Shown here: piece after piece, positions 24,031-36,400 of the stretch | Numbering within the stretch: position 1 is the stretch's first letter | Layout: every line of letters begins with the position of its first letter | Source: Hofstenia miamia | Taxonomy: Eukaryota > Xenacoelomorpha > Acoela > Hofsteniidae | NCBI GenBank assembly: GCA_900660155.1 | Contig: CABFPE010000038.1 | Coordinates: 1,137,019-1,201,018 of the forward strand | DNA: 64,000 nucleotides | Reading direction: 5' to 3' | Translations under genes and position numbers: made by a program | The notes under the pieces: generated by a model | Told to the model about the DNA's origin: nothing | The model's database searches: none | The model's input: only the letters and a program-made list of their open reading frames with translations

Positions 24031-24545
24031 TTAATTAATTATTTAAATGTCACACATTAAAGTAAAACCGTTGAAATGCATTTTTCCAATGGAAAACATA
24101 CAAAACGATTCATTTCACAATTCTCATTATAGCAGTAAGACCATGAGTTTTTCATTTCCTTGAAATTAGTTTGGAAAAATGGGAGGAAATCAGGGAATTG
24201 ACTTTCACAATTTATGTAAAGCCATATGTCAGACTTCGACCGTTCGGACGGATTATCCTTCCGGTTTGGTTTATTAGTGACAGTCCTATGGAACTGGGTC
24301 TAAATATTTCAGAATTGGCAGGATTGATAGCATGTACACCTAATTGTTATTGCTATTTTCTCAGTATTTTTAGCCTCAATATTCGACTTTGTATTCCTTA
24401 TTTTTAATGTTTATTAAATAACATGAAGAACTATGCAAGAAATTCCGGAGAGCGCACACATTTTTTAAAGAACTTAGCGAGCTAGAACGAGGCCTCATTA
24501 AAAAAATTTGTTTGCCGAGCTTAAAATTTCGGCTCTTTGAAAAGC
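24031..24545. repeat. Interspersed repeat, GAGCCGA family (copy 1)
   Basis: Matches 42571-43595 in blocks, for example TTATTTAAATGTCACACATT, CAGACTTCGACC and AAAGAACTTAGCGA. It ends CGGCTCTTTGAAAAG, the inverse of CTTTTCAAAGAGCCG at the start of the other copy (42535-42549), so the family probably has short terminal inverted repeats. It is probably a non-autonomous DNA transposon. The open frame inside it is a by-product. Confidence 0.65.
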
Positions 24546-26225
24546 TTTACTGTTATAAGTGATACCACATCCAATGGCACTAAGTGTTACCATCAAGTAT
24601 TGTCTGCGTTATATAGTCTTTTGACAGGCAGTATTATTTTTTCATTATTCATAAACACATAACTGTGTATGAATATGATATGGGTGCACTCATTTCTGAA
24701 AACTAACAAATTCTGAGTAATGCTAGTAGAGTTAATCAAAATATCTGAATGAAAAAACAATTAAATTTGAATTTTTTTATGAGGCCGTAAAAATTGAAGT
24801 ACGCTTCGTCTAATTATTTTATGTAATTTATTTTTCGAATTGATTCAGCGCCATTTTTATTTCATTATTATGCTATTGTAAATCAGAGAGACCTTCAACT
24901 TCAAAAGTTTTCCTCAGAAGCTTTTATCTTATTTGTCTAAAAAGGTTTTTTGTAAGGATTACTACCCTAAAGTTCATGCATCATCACGTAGTTTTGATGT
25001 ACTTGAAAGAACTGCTTTTTTAAGTGAAGTATTAAAATTAGTAAGAAAGAGGTTTTAATCAAAATTGTATTTAATTTTTTCAAAACATTTTTAGTACGTT
25101 GGCCTTGTTCTACTTCGATTTCTTTACATCCCTCCTGACGATAAAAACATATCAATTATAATCTTGGTTGTTTGTTGTATTTTTTATTTCTTACATTATT
25201 TCATATGCCTTAATTACGATTTGTCAAATTGATTTTCATAAATTCTCATTAAAAATATCTTAGATTACCATTCTTATGAAAGATATCTTATAGTCGATTG
25301 GGCACGTATTGCAAAAAATTTTATTGGCCATAATTTACATTTTCGATATATAACTTTTTCTTTTAATAAATAAATACTTTTGCTGTATTTTTTAATGTTC
25401 AGTTTATGCCCTCTGAATATGATGTTCTTTTATTGATTTAAACATTTCTTTCATCCATTGGATTGTGGCTTTCCATCAACTTCTCGCTTCGTTAGAGGTC
25501 TTTAATTCGAGTTTGTCCATTGGGGTGCTATCAAGTTATATTGAAGTAAACTATTTTTTTCAAATTAATTTTATGTTGACAAAATATTGTTTTACATTTC
25601 ATTTTAAATAAATGACCAGTTAGTATTTACCTGAATAAAGAATACCTTATCTTGTTTTTGTATAGTTAGTAATGAAGGCATAGATTCTGATGTTCAATGC
25701 AGTTATATGTGTGTCCAATTATATTTTATGTCACATCTATATTTTGACATAACTTATCACCATAATAAAGAATCCGCTATTTATTTAACTTTTTGAATTG
25801 AATTATTAAATTTTGTAGAATAGCAATGCTGTGGAGCTAACGTTCGTGAGTTTGGCACAATTTCATAAATTTCATAATTTTGCGTTTCGAAAAAATTGCA
25901 GTTAAAACTTTGAAGATATTTGAAACACAATTTTTTTTACTTTATTTTGAAAAACTACTACAATTACTTCAACTTGTCATTGATTTTACTTTACTTTTCG
26001 ATTTGCTGGTGATGCTAGGGAGTTCCTTTGCAGTCATTATAAAATTTCATCACTAAGACTTGTACTTGCATTCAAACATGCAAAAAATTAATTAAAATCG
26101 AAAATTTTTGTTATTGGTTAAATCTAGAACTTTGCACAACCAGTCATTATTATATAATATTCTTGTAAAATAAAAAATGTTATTCTCATTTGTTTATAAT
26201 ATAATTTTAAAATTCTATACTATAG

Positions 26226-26593
26226 GTCGTGTTCTCTACGGCCACGGCAATTTTCTTGGCAGTAGCCGGAACTGCAATGTAAATTTTGACATTTCCACCA
26301 TTTGGCCATAATGCTTTAGCCGTAGCCGGCAGTTAGCCGTGATTTTTTTGTGTGGTAGGTGTTTTTTTGCTACTACTAAGTGAAAACTGCAATTTTTAAT
26401 GGAACGATTAAGACACTCATAGTTCGAATAATTAAAGAAAATGGTCATCTTAAATAAGTTTTAAAAACAAAAATACAAATAAAAATCATGGAAATAAATT
26501 GTTCATCATAATGTTCCGAAATTAATCTTAGCCGAAATTTTGGCCGTAAAACAAAATCTTTGGCCACAAGGCACTAGCTACAGAGACGCGGAC
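26226..26593. repeat. Possible MITE with GTC..GTCTCT-type ends
   Basis: Starts GTCGTGTTCTCTACGG and ends in the inverse of GTCCGCGTCTCTGTAG. The interior repeats words such as GCCGTAGCC and GGCCGTA. The ends match only partly and no target duplication is clear. Confidence 0.3.
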
Positions 26594-27106
26594 TTCAAAT
26601 ATTAGGCATCTGATGGCTCTATTGCATAGCACCTTTGTTATTTTTGGAATAATATTCACTTTTTCTTTGTTTTCCATTTATTAGGCTTTAAATCGGAAAT
26701 TCACAACCTAATTCAAAAAATGGATTTCGAAATAGTTTTTCAATTGTGCCCCCGATTTGGTGTACATCCAATTGAATGGTTATCAACATACTTTTGTGAA
26801 TAGGCGGTTAGTTCCCTGTATTGTACCCTTAGGACATAAATATTCCAGTTTTCCATAAAAGTTTGTTTAGCGTACTTTTGTGAAGCCGCCGAACTCGAAT
26901 GAAATCTGTTATTTCTAAGCTTTCCTAAATACTTCTGTAGATGGTATTAAACTAGCGTGCATTGAGTTGTACATGTGCTGCAAGTGGCGCTATTCATTCT
27001 TGATTACGTGCACTTGAGGTCGCTCAGCACGTTAATGCCGAATTTGTGGTTTAGAGTTTTATAGATATTTGTTGTGCTAATCAGAGTTTAACTATATATG
27101 TTGCAG

Positions 27107-27307
27107 GCTAACGAAGAAATTTTGGGCGATATCGATCGTAAAGAAGGCAAGAAGCCTGCTGATTTCACATGCTGGCACTGCGATGACTCATTGTACGGTC
27201 ATCGATTTGTAAATAGAGAAAGTCACCCCTACTGCGTCAAATGCTACAACGAACTTTTTGCGAACAAGTGTGAAGAATGTCAAGAAATAATTTCGGTCGA
27301 CAGCAAG
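27107..27307 (+). CDS. FHL-like: FHL exon A: half LIM and start of LIM1
   Basis: Follows TATATGTTGCAG. The 67 codons begin ANEEILGDIDRKEGKKPADF and include C22, C25, C43 and C46 of the half LIM and C55 and C58 of LIM1. The donor is GTATGT, phase 0. An in-frame ATG sits at 27098 within the acceptor region, but normal FHL starts lie close to the half LIM, so an upstream exon, or a start at that ATG if the exon extends, both remain possible. Confidence 0.88.
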
Positions 27308-27425
27308 GTATGTCTTTAAGTCATATCCTTTCACAATTCGTTGTTTGATGCATTTGGAGATGACGTCACAGTAAAAATATTATCCTGCAAAAATAATTTG
27401 AATTTCAAAATATGAAATGCTCTTT

Positions 27426-27463
<38 letters not shown>

Positions 27464-30400
27464 ACCATCTGAAATATCATTATGTAATAACAGAAGCTTA
27501 AACGGATATAGTGCTATCCGTCTGCGACTTAATTACGTCATGCAAAAATTCAAGTTCAAACGAAACCCCAGGCATTCCTTGTGTTTGTTTGACAGATCTT
27601 TTGCTGCTTAGATTAATTGAGTATTTATCAAAATTTAAACATTTTTATCAATTTAAATTCAACTTTCTTCTGATCAGACATTTGTTAAATGTCTGCACAT
27701 AGTGAGTGAATTAAACAACCATTTTATTTTCTCACAAAAAGTTTTGTGACTTATCTTTGATACTTCAATTTTCCAACTTTCAAGTAGTATACAATGAAAA
27801 TGTTTTTATTAAAAATTAAGATGCTATTCAGCGGCGTACGCAAGTGGAGGTATTCTGGAATTCCTCCTTCGGGTTCTCAAAATTGCTTTTTATTGATAAA
27901 ACCCTAAGTATTGGAAAAACTTAAAAGATATTTTAAATTAATCTGAGGTGGTGAGATATATTTTCAGGGTCTATTTTTTCAATATTTTGAAAATGTTTAG
28001 GGGTTTCGCTCCACTTTTGATCTCTCAGGTTGATTATAACAGATGTATCCTGTCGGAAAATTCTGCGTACGATCTGATGCTATTTTATGTAAATGTAAAA
28101 TGCAAAAGCGTTAAAATATTCATGTATTTTTTTCGAGACAGCATTTTAAAAAATTCAAGAGAATTTTCTAACTTCGTAGTTGATTTCACACGACATATTG
28201 TAGAAACTTTGTTTATAGTTTGGTATCGCATAATATGCGAATTAGTGCAATAAGCACATTGCAAGGGTGTAGCCAATATTATCTGGATGACCTGATCTCT
28301 TAATTGAAATGGTGTTCTTATCAATTTTGATTGTAAATTTAAAAATATCGCTCTGTTATCAGACGAAGCCACTAATCTCATTCCATAATTTATGTCTTGG
28401 AATATTTCTCATTCAATGATTTACAGTTTGACATAGATTCTGGGATTTGATGATATTTTATCTTTTATTTGATTACCGATTGTCCTCGTTTTCAGGTATA
28501 CAATACCAATTTAAATATACAGTATGAAATGAATGTGTCAATAGTACCAGCAGCAGAATACACTTTCGTAGCTATTAACCTTCAAAAGTTGATCGGAGTT
28601 CTCAGGCCTTCCAACAAGAAGAGTTTGTTTTCAAGTACACTTAAGAAGCAGATAGTACTACAAGCTTGTAGTACATTGTTAATCTATGGAAAGGCTTCAA
28701 TATATTCCTTTGACATACATATGATAATTACTTCTCAACAGCCCGCTGCACGATATTCTGGCACTAGTTTCAAATTGCGCTGTAAAAGCCCGTATTTTAA
28801 TGTATTTTAATTTGAACATGCAATCCTCAAACTTAAATCCATTGTTTATTCCTTAAACTTAAACTGAAGAGACAAGTACAAACCATTTTGCCGCATCTAC
28901 AAATAATTTCCTCCAAACCTATTAGCAATTTGAAAATAGTGATTGGGGAAAATACTTTAAGGCATAGTTGAAAATTTCCATTAAAGCGTATTTTTGCGGT
29001 TGAACTTGATGAAAAGTTTAACAAGTTTTCTTTAAAAATTTCGAATTTTGGTAAAACATTTAAATTCCCTCCATATCTAATGTTCATGCATTTATAAGGT
29101 TTTGAGCCCATGGAGGCAACAAAGAAATTTGACTGCTTCTTGATATGTGCAAAGATATCCCAAACCTATTGAGGCCTGTCGTGCACAAAGTCAGATGTTG
29201 CGGGGCTTTCAGATTGAGTATAGCATTAATAGTTTTGGAGGTATGCGCTTAAAATTTTTTTATGCAATCATGAAAAATTTTCAAAAATCCCCAGCAGTTT
29301 AAAGTGCTTAAGCTAAATTAAAGATATAATCTAATCCTTCAATTATCTTTAAAATTTAAGTTTTTGAATTCGCTGGAGGCGTAAATCTTCAATCAAAATG
29401 CTGCTCTATAACTTAACAGTCAATCACCCTTTTGTGATCGCAATGTCTCCAATCCGTATGTATTCTTGAACAATTTGTTGTGTCTAGTGGTTAAACCATT
29501 ACCTTAAGCATATGCATTGAAATAGCATTCGATTTGTCAAACATAAGGACAATAACTGCTGAAACTACATATTAATACTGTAAAACCCTGATCCATCATT
29601 ATATAAAAGTGGTCTATAATCTTCATCAATTGTCTTATTTGCCTTCATTTTTTATATGAAAGTCGCACAAAAAACACACGTATTAATTTTTTTCTACAAT
29701 TTTTTCTCTTAAACAGCAAGATGTCCTTTTAAACCTAAAACAACTTTTATAAAATTTTCAAAGTAGTTTTGCCAAAGCCCATTAGGAAGTTGGGAATTCG
29801 CGAGCTATTTACTCATCTATTAATGAATGTGCTTAATTGTAATGTTGAAAGTATTTACTTAGATGTATTAGTCTGCCTCAAGTACTTGATAAGATTCATT
29901 ATGTTTATTGGAAAATTCCACTTTTTAAGATTTATAATCTCTCCATACCCAATGTTCAGGTAATTGATACTGACAGCCCATGGCATCAACAACGAACTTT
30001 AGGTATTTCGATAAATGTAGATAGCCTCCAGCGTGGCTGCGATCGCAGACTTAGCGTAACGGCATGCCTCAATGGGACAGTGAAGGGGCGAAGATTAAGG
30101 TGAATACGCCTTTTCAGATTTTGGATATTTTTATCAGTTTTTACTTTTTAGGATTAACATACTGAATGTGCGCTGTTGTATCTTTCACGACTTTTCTAGT
30201 ACAAACATGGTTTCCATAAGTCTCAGACACACTTGCTATTTCGTTTGTTTGACTAATTTCGCCTTAGAAAATAATTTTATCCCTATAAATATTTTTATTT
30301 TTTTCCAAATACAACTGATAATTGGTATTTTTGTCTAATTATGTCAATTTATTTTAGGAATGTGATTATGTAAATTAGTTTTTTAATCGCCTCGAGAGAA

Positions 30401-33400
30401 TATAATTATGTACCAGAGGACAGTACGAATTTTCTCTAATTTGTCATTGCTTTATATTGGAAAAAATTTCATTTTCCAACAAAAATACATTAGCTGTCCT
30501 TCATAAACCGAGCATCTCGTGTTACAAAAGAAGTCCATACCTTAACTTCACTCGTTAAAAATGTTCATTGTTTGTTTAATCTTATTTAGCCAACACCTAC
30601 TAAAGTCTAACAAAAGAAAAGCAGCTTAGTTAAATAGATGTTTAAGAATGGATTTCATTAACGAATGTATGTACATGTACAGTATGGCATAAAAGCGGTC
30701 CAGAGTCATGTGAGATAATTTTATTAATGATCAGATTATAATTTATAATTATGGATGCTTGATTTCTACTTTGAATTTGGTGGCTTGAATTTTAAAATGA
30801 CTCATGCCATAACTGAAAAAAATCATTGTTCAAATTAATGGATATACCTATATTTACAGGTTCTTAAATATCAAGGAATAATAAGTATTTTGATAAATGC
30901 ATGTTCGAACATATTGAGTTAAACCTTGAACAAAAATTTCAAGATGTTTTAACCATTTAGATTTAAATTGTACAACACACCTTCAATAAATTATTTTGGA
31001 GTTCACTTCTCACATATAGCTATTAAAAATATTTCGTTTTATACTGTTTTTAAATTTCTTTGAAATGATTGTTTAAAAGTTAGGAATTTCTCTTGCATCA
31101 AATTCAAAATGCATAATGTGAAGGAAGGAAATCAGTGAGGCGTTAATATCTACAATTTCTGACATTGATGATGTAATAGTTTGGCTAACTACTTAATCCT
31201 ACTTAACTTTGGAAAATGTCCTTGCGCCAAATGCGAACAATAAACTGATCGATTAAAATAAACATCAGTGTCTTTTATTTATACTATACCTACGAATGGC
31301 AATCATTGGCAGACGCTAAGATGTCTACCAGTCGGTGTTGATAATTGTTTGCGGTTTTGTTGATCTTTGTGGAAAAGATTAAATGTATATCTTGTGTAAA
31401 CATGTATAAATAACAAGTGTTTATTTAAATTACGAATATGGGACATGTCTGATTGTTTATTTTATTTACGTATTAGCTATTACAAATATCGCATTTCATT
31501 CAACGTTTTGTGCACGTACGGCTGTGAATTGGGTCCTTGAATAATTGACTACATGTGTACAAAGAGATTCCTTTGTTCTGTGTGTCCATCAATCTCTTAA
31601 ATGCTCCGCTATGCCTAATTTGATTTTAAAATGGTATAATTTAATTAATCTAATGTTTTATTTATGCGAATTTTAGTTTCCACACAATGTGATGTGATTA
31701 TGCCTCCTGTTTGTTTGTTTGTTCACCAATTGAAAAAAAATCCATCTCCCTCCAACGCATGATATTTTGTAAAAAGAAGGTATAAACATTTTTTAATTGA
31801 CTGATTATTTTATGTATATTTAGTTTTCCATGCGATGTAATTACTCTTAAATGAATGTTTGCTGGTTAAAAAGTCCGTCTCTCCAATCCTTCCCACACAT
31901 ATATCATTTATTTTGTAAAGCCTCTTGTGAAAAACACTCCAACAACAATAAAAGCGTGCGTATGTTTAAAATATATAAGAAAATTAACGAATATATTCTA
32001 GCTCTACCTCCTGTCATTTCATGATTTTCTACTTTATCGATTGAAGAACCCCTCCGTGTTAGAATGAAAAAATAATGCCTCCATGTGGAAAAATCCNNNN
32101 NNNNNNNNNNNNTTATATATTGCAATACAAAAAATTCAAAATATATATATTGCAATATATTGAAATATTTTAGTTAATTGAAAACTAGCTATTTTAAGCA
32201 AAGAAAATGATTCTTTTGTTGCTTTATTATGACTTGCAAACTTTCTGCAAACTGTTTGACCTTTCAGTCTAATTCTATGGTAGATTAGCCTATGTCAGCT
32301 ATTCAAATTTATATGTGATATGTGTGAGTACGTAAACATATGTCTATCCATATTTTCTGCATATTGTAATTTGCAAAAATACTTTTTCAGTGTAAGCACC
32401 CAATATAAAAGATGGTACAATTCTAACATCTATTTAGCCCTGTTGATGTGAATTAACATGGAATTACAATGAATCATTTAAAATAATATTAGAATGGTTT
32501 CATAATTGACGAATTCTTTTAATTTCATTTGTATTCTCAATTGATTGTCTCTGATCAATGACATTAGGAAGTATATTTATTATAGTTCATTTATAAGAGG
32601 TAGCACACCAATTAAATATTGAAATCAAGCAAAAAGCAGCAGTTAATGTTATTATGCTGTTTATTTCTTAAAAGTATAGCTAAAAAACAAAAAATAACAA
32701 TACAAACGGGAAAGTGTTTACAAAAAACGCCTTCAAATAATATTGCAATATATTGCCTCCCGTTCAAATTTTTTAGGACCGTGTCCTTGCCACATATGTC
32801 TACACTTGTTTTCGCTTCCGACCATATTATATATTACTAATCTCTCACAGTGCACACAAATTTTCTCGCAAATGGTCTAAATCTATTGTTCAGTCCATAT
32901 TATCCATCATCATTTATATTCCATTAGTGTTCTTAGGTTTTATTATATATCGTCATCTTTTGCAATATTTGATCAAATTGCTTACTTTTAATTATTTGTT
33001 AATAATTTTGAAAATGATATTGTAAAAAATTTAAGAAAACTTTTTTTATTAGCGCAGAATTATCGAGATAAACTAATATAGAACTTAAATGTCTATAGTT
33101 TGGAAAGAATTTCGTAATTGTCACAACATTGCCTGGCTGTGTTTGATATAGCCAGTAGGTGTAACAACCTGGAACCAATCAAAACTCTTCGTGTTTTATT
33201 TACGTTTTAAGCGCTTAGGTGCCAATCCTGTATTGTCACAATGTTTTCTTTAATCCAAATTATTTATATATTCTTACAACACCATAACTGCTCAACACCA
33301 ATCGTAGTGCCAGCTTTGCTGTTTTGTGTTAATCGGAATTCGTCATTGGGAGAGTAATGTTATCAGTAGCTCTGACAATAAAATATTGCAAAGACCTCTG

Positions 33401-36400
33401 GGACAAAATTTCTTTAAAAATGTGGTTAAAGTCACCTATGAACTGAAAATTTTAATTTAGGCTTAAGGCCAGTGAAAACCCATCACAATTTCTTAATCTG
33501 ACGCAATCTTAAGCTCATAAAATAAAATAATGCATAGATTCAGTCTAAGCGAAAATCGAAAAATTGCTGTAAATGACCCAGAATCGATGAATAATGTAAA
33601 TTCCAACATAGAAAACGTCTTCGAAATGATGTCTACATAGAAGAATTAGCTTATAATTAAAACCGTGATGTCCATTAATTGGACGTCTGTGTTCGTGCTT
33701 TTTTAGTACGTTGCAATTAAAAGAGGCATCACTTATATAAATAGAAACAACCCAACCCTACCTAACATCCACAAAAGCCTGCCATGGTTTTAACACAACT
33801 GTTAGTTTGATGTAATACGACCGTGGATAATTGTGATACATTTTCATGGCTTTTTCTTCTTTTATTTCAGTTATATTGAGCTCTACCTTTAGACATACAG
33901 ACAGAGTTTTTCAGTACAAATTTTTAAACCAAGTATATTTGGGCAGCTTGGGGTTAGTTAGAGCTGTGTTATTTCATTACTTAAGTCGATATTTCAGTTT
34001 CACTAAATGCAAGAATAACAATCTTGTCTAAACGTTTACTGACATTGATTAACAGTCTCATTTTGACGTGATCATTAGAAGTGATCGGCAGTATCTAATC
34101 ATCGCGTCTGTCAGTTTTGATTTACTTTCAACAATAAACCGCTAAGCTTAGCATAAAACAAGTGTTTCTATTCTTTATATTTTAAGCTTTTAAAGCTTAT
34201 AGCGTTTTATCATTAAGTTTTTTTGAGATACATATATTTAATGAATGTCTTACATGTTTCAACTATTCGTAGTTTTCTCGTGTACTCTTGTTGAACTTTA
34301 ATGAATTTGCTCAATTCTCATAATCTTTTATAATTCATTCTTCTTCCATATCTTATTCGCCTAAAAATATAACGGTGTAGTGTGAGGCAAGGACACTTAC
34401 ATATTTGAATTATATTATTATGATTGTATAACGTAAGTTTGGATACCAAATTCCTTGACAATGTGGAGCACAATATTTTACCCTCTACTAAAGTTTACTC
34501 GTTAACTTTAAAGACAAGCTTAAAAACTTCCACACTCGTTTTTCCACTCAAAGTATATCTACGCTTGGTCAGTAAACCTAGAACGTCAATGAGCAAGGTC
34601 GGCAAACCTTTTCGTTTCAATTGTTTTAAAATGATTTTCAATGAGTAGAACAGAAGAAGGAGATACCTTATCAATATGTTGATTTTCAATGTTAAATATT
34701 GGTTTTATTTTAACAAAATACGTCAATTGCCTCATCATTAATGACTGTTTTTTAGGATTTGGCATTTAAAGAAAAACATTGGCACGATGTCTGTTTCAAG
34801 TGTTCGGATTGCACAACCTCTTTAGTCAGTGTTACTTTCGGTGCGAAAGATGACAAACTTTATTGTGGTGACTGCTGGGACACTAATTTTGCACCAAAAT
34901 GCACAAAATGTAACGATCCCTTTAAGGCTGGTAAGTCTTTTCATTTAGTGTTCATAAAAAATTGGTTGTCAAATTTAAGTCTCATTTTAGTCAAAAATTA
35001 TTTTATAACATCCTAACAGGAAATAACAATTGAACTTTGTATTTTCATGTATTTTTTGGCATTAAAAATTCATTCATTAATAATGGTAGGAGTATTAAGG
35101 TAATGGCAAGAATTCCTCTTCTTTTCCTTTTCTAAAATTTCTTAAGATATTCATGCATCATAGACGACGTCGTATTCAATCTTTGGGATAGATCTTCTGC
35201 GCCTTGACGAGGTTCCTCTTCAAGTGCAAATTTTGCTATTTGCCAAATGAGTCTTTCTCGTCGATGACCAACGGAAAGCTCACAAGCCTTCTTTGAAATT
35301 TTGAAAGGCATTTTTGTGTTTCTGAAGAATTGCAGAATAAGCTGAAAAACGTTGTTCATTTCAATTGTTCGATTATTGGCTCTCAAAAATTCCGTAGGCA
35401 TAACCTTTGATTTTTCTCTCTTCCACAGTCAAATTTTTATGAAACGAATCCTGAATTCTTTGCTAATTCTTGTGCAAATAATGTTTTAAAGAGAAGCTCT
35501 TAACAACTATTTAATTTTCCGGAACTCCTAGTGTTAAATTGTTTAACATTAATAATGTTCGAACATTTTCCGAAATATTTTTTTATGCATATATTTCTGT
35601 AACAGTATCAAAGTTTTGTGCTTTAAATCCGTTAATTTGTGAATTTTTAGGCACAATGAAACTTAGTTGGAATAAGGGTGAGTGGCACAAAGAATGTTTT
35701 CAGTGTGCTAATTGTGATAAGGTGATTGGACAAGAAGCCTTCCATCCTCAAGAACAGAAACCTTACTGCGAACAGTGTTGGGAAGAACTCTTTGCGATCA
35801 AGTGTTCTAAGTGCAGTGATGTATGTCCTTTAATTTTAAGTTTGAAGTATACACTGTGAGGTGTACATTGATGATTGCATTTTATACAAAGTTTTTTTTT
35901 TACAAAAGTAAATGTATTCGACTATATATTTGATGATTGTTATTATGGTTTGCTTAGAGTACGCTATTAAACTGTTTAAAATCTGCAATTTCATTTAAAA
36001 AAACAAATTTCTAAGCAATCTAGTTTAGCCAATCAGAGCCGGTGGTGTAACCTACCGTTTGGAACCATACCATCGGGAGTGTTTTACGTGTTTTGAATGT
36101 GGTGTTTCACTTGCTGGGCAGAGGTTTACCTTGAAGGACGATAACCCAATTTGTGCTGATTGTTTTGGATCTCACTATGCTTACAAGTGTTTCGAGTGCC
36201 AGCAGCCCATTACAGGTTGGTAGTCTTTGATACATGTACTTCAAAGAATTCACTTTTGAGACATAATTTTATAAGCTTTATTTCTGTAATTGCAGTTGAG
36301 AAACGGCGAATTTAGACGAACAGTGAAGTATCTTATTCTAAAAATAAATGCTTGACTTTTTTTCCATAGCGAACACAATTCATGACCAATAAAAAATTTT

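Noticed and set aside
24171-24407. 78-codon plus-strand frame (VKPYVRLRPFGRI region)
   Set aside because: Lies wholly inside an interspersed repeat whose second copy does not keep the frame.
26236-26448. 70-codon minus-strand frame near 26.3 kb
   Set aside because: Falls in a possible MITE with repeated GCCGTAGCC words. It is not protein-like over its length.
27948-28253. 101-codon plus-strand frame
   Set aside because: Half of it is the hAT-like MITE, and the rest is AT-rich intron without domain words.
28469-28810. 113-codon frame in an FHL intron as a gene
   Set aside because: No family resemblance, starts in a chance ATG, and no splice or promoter context.
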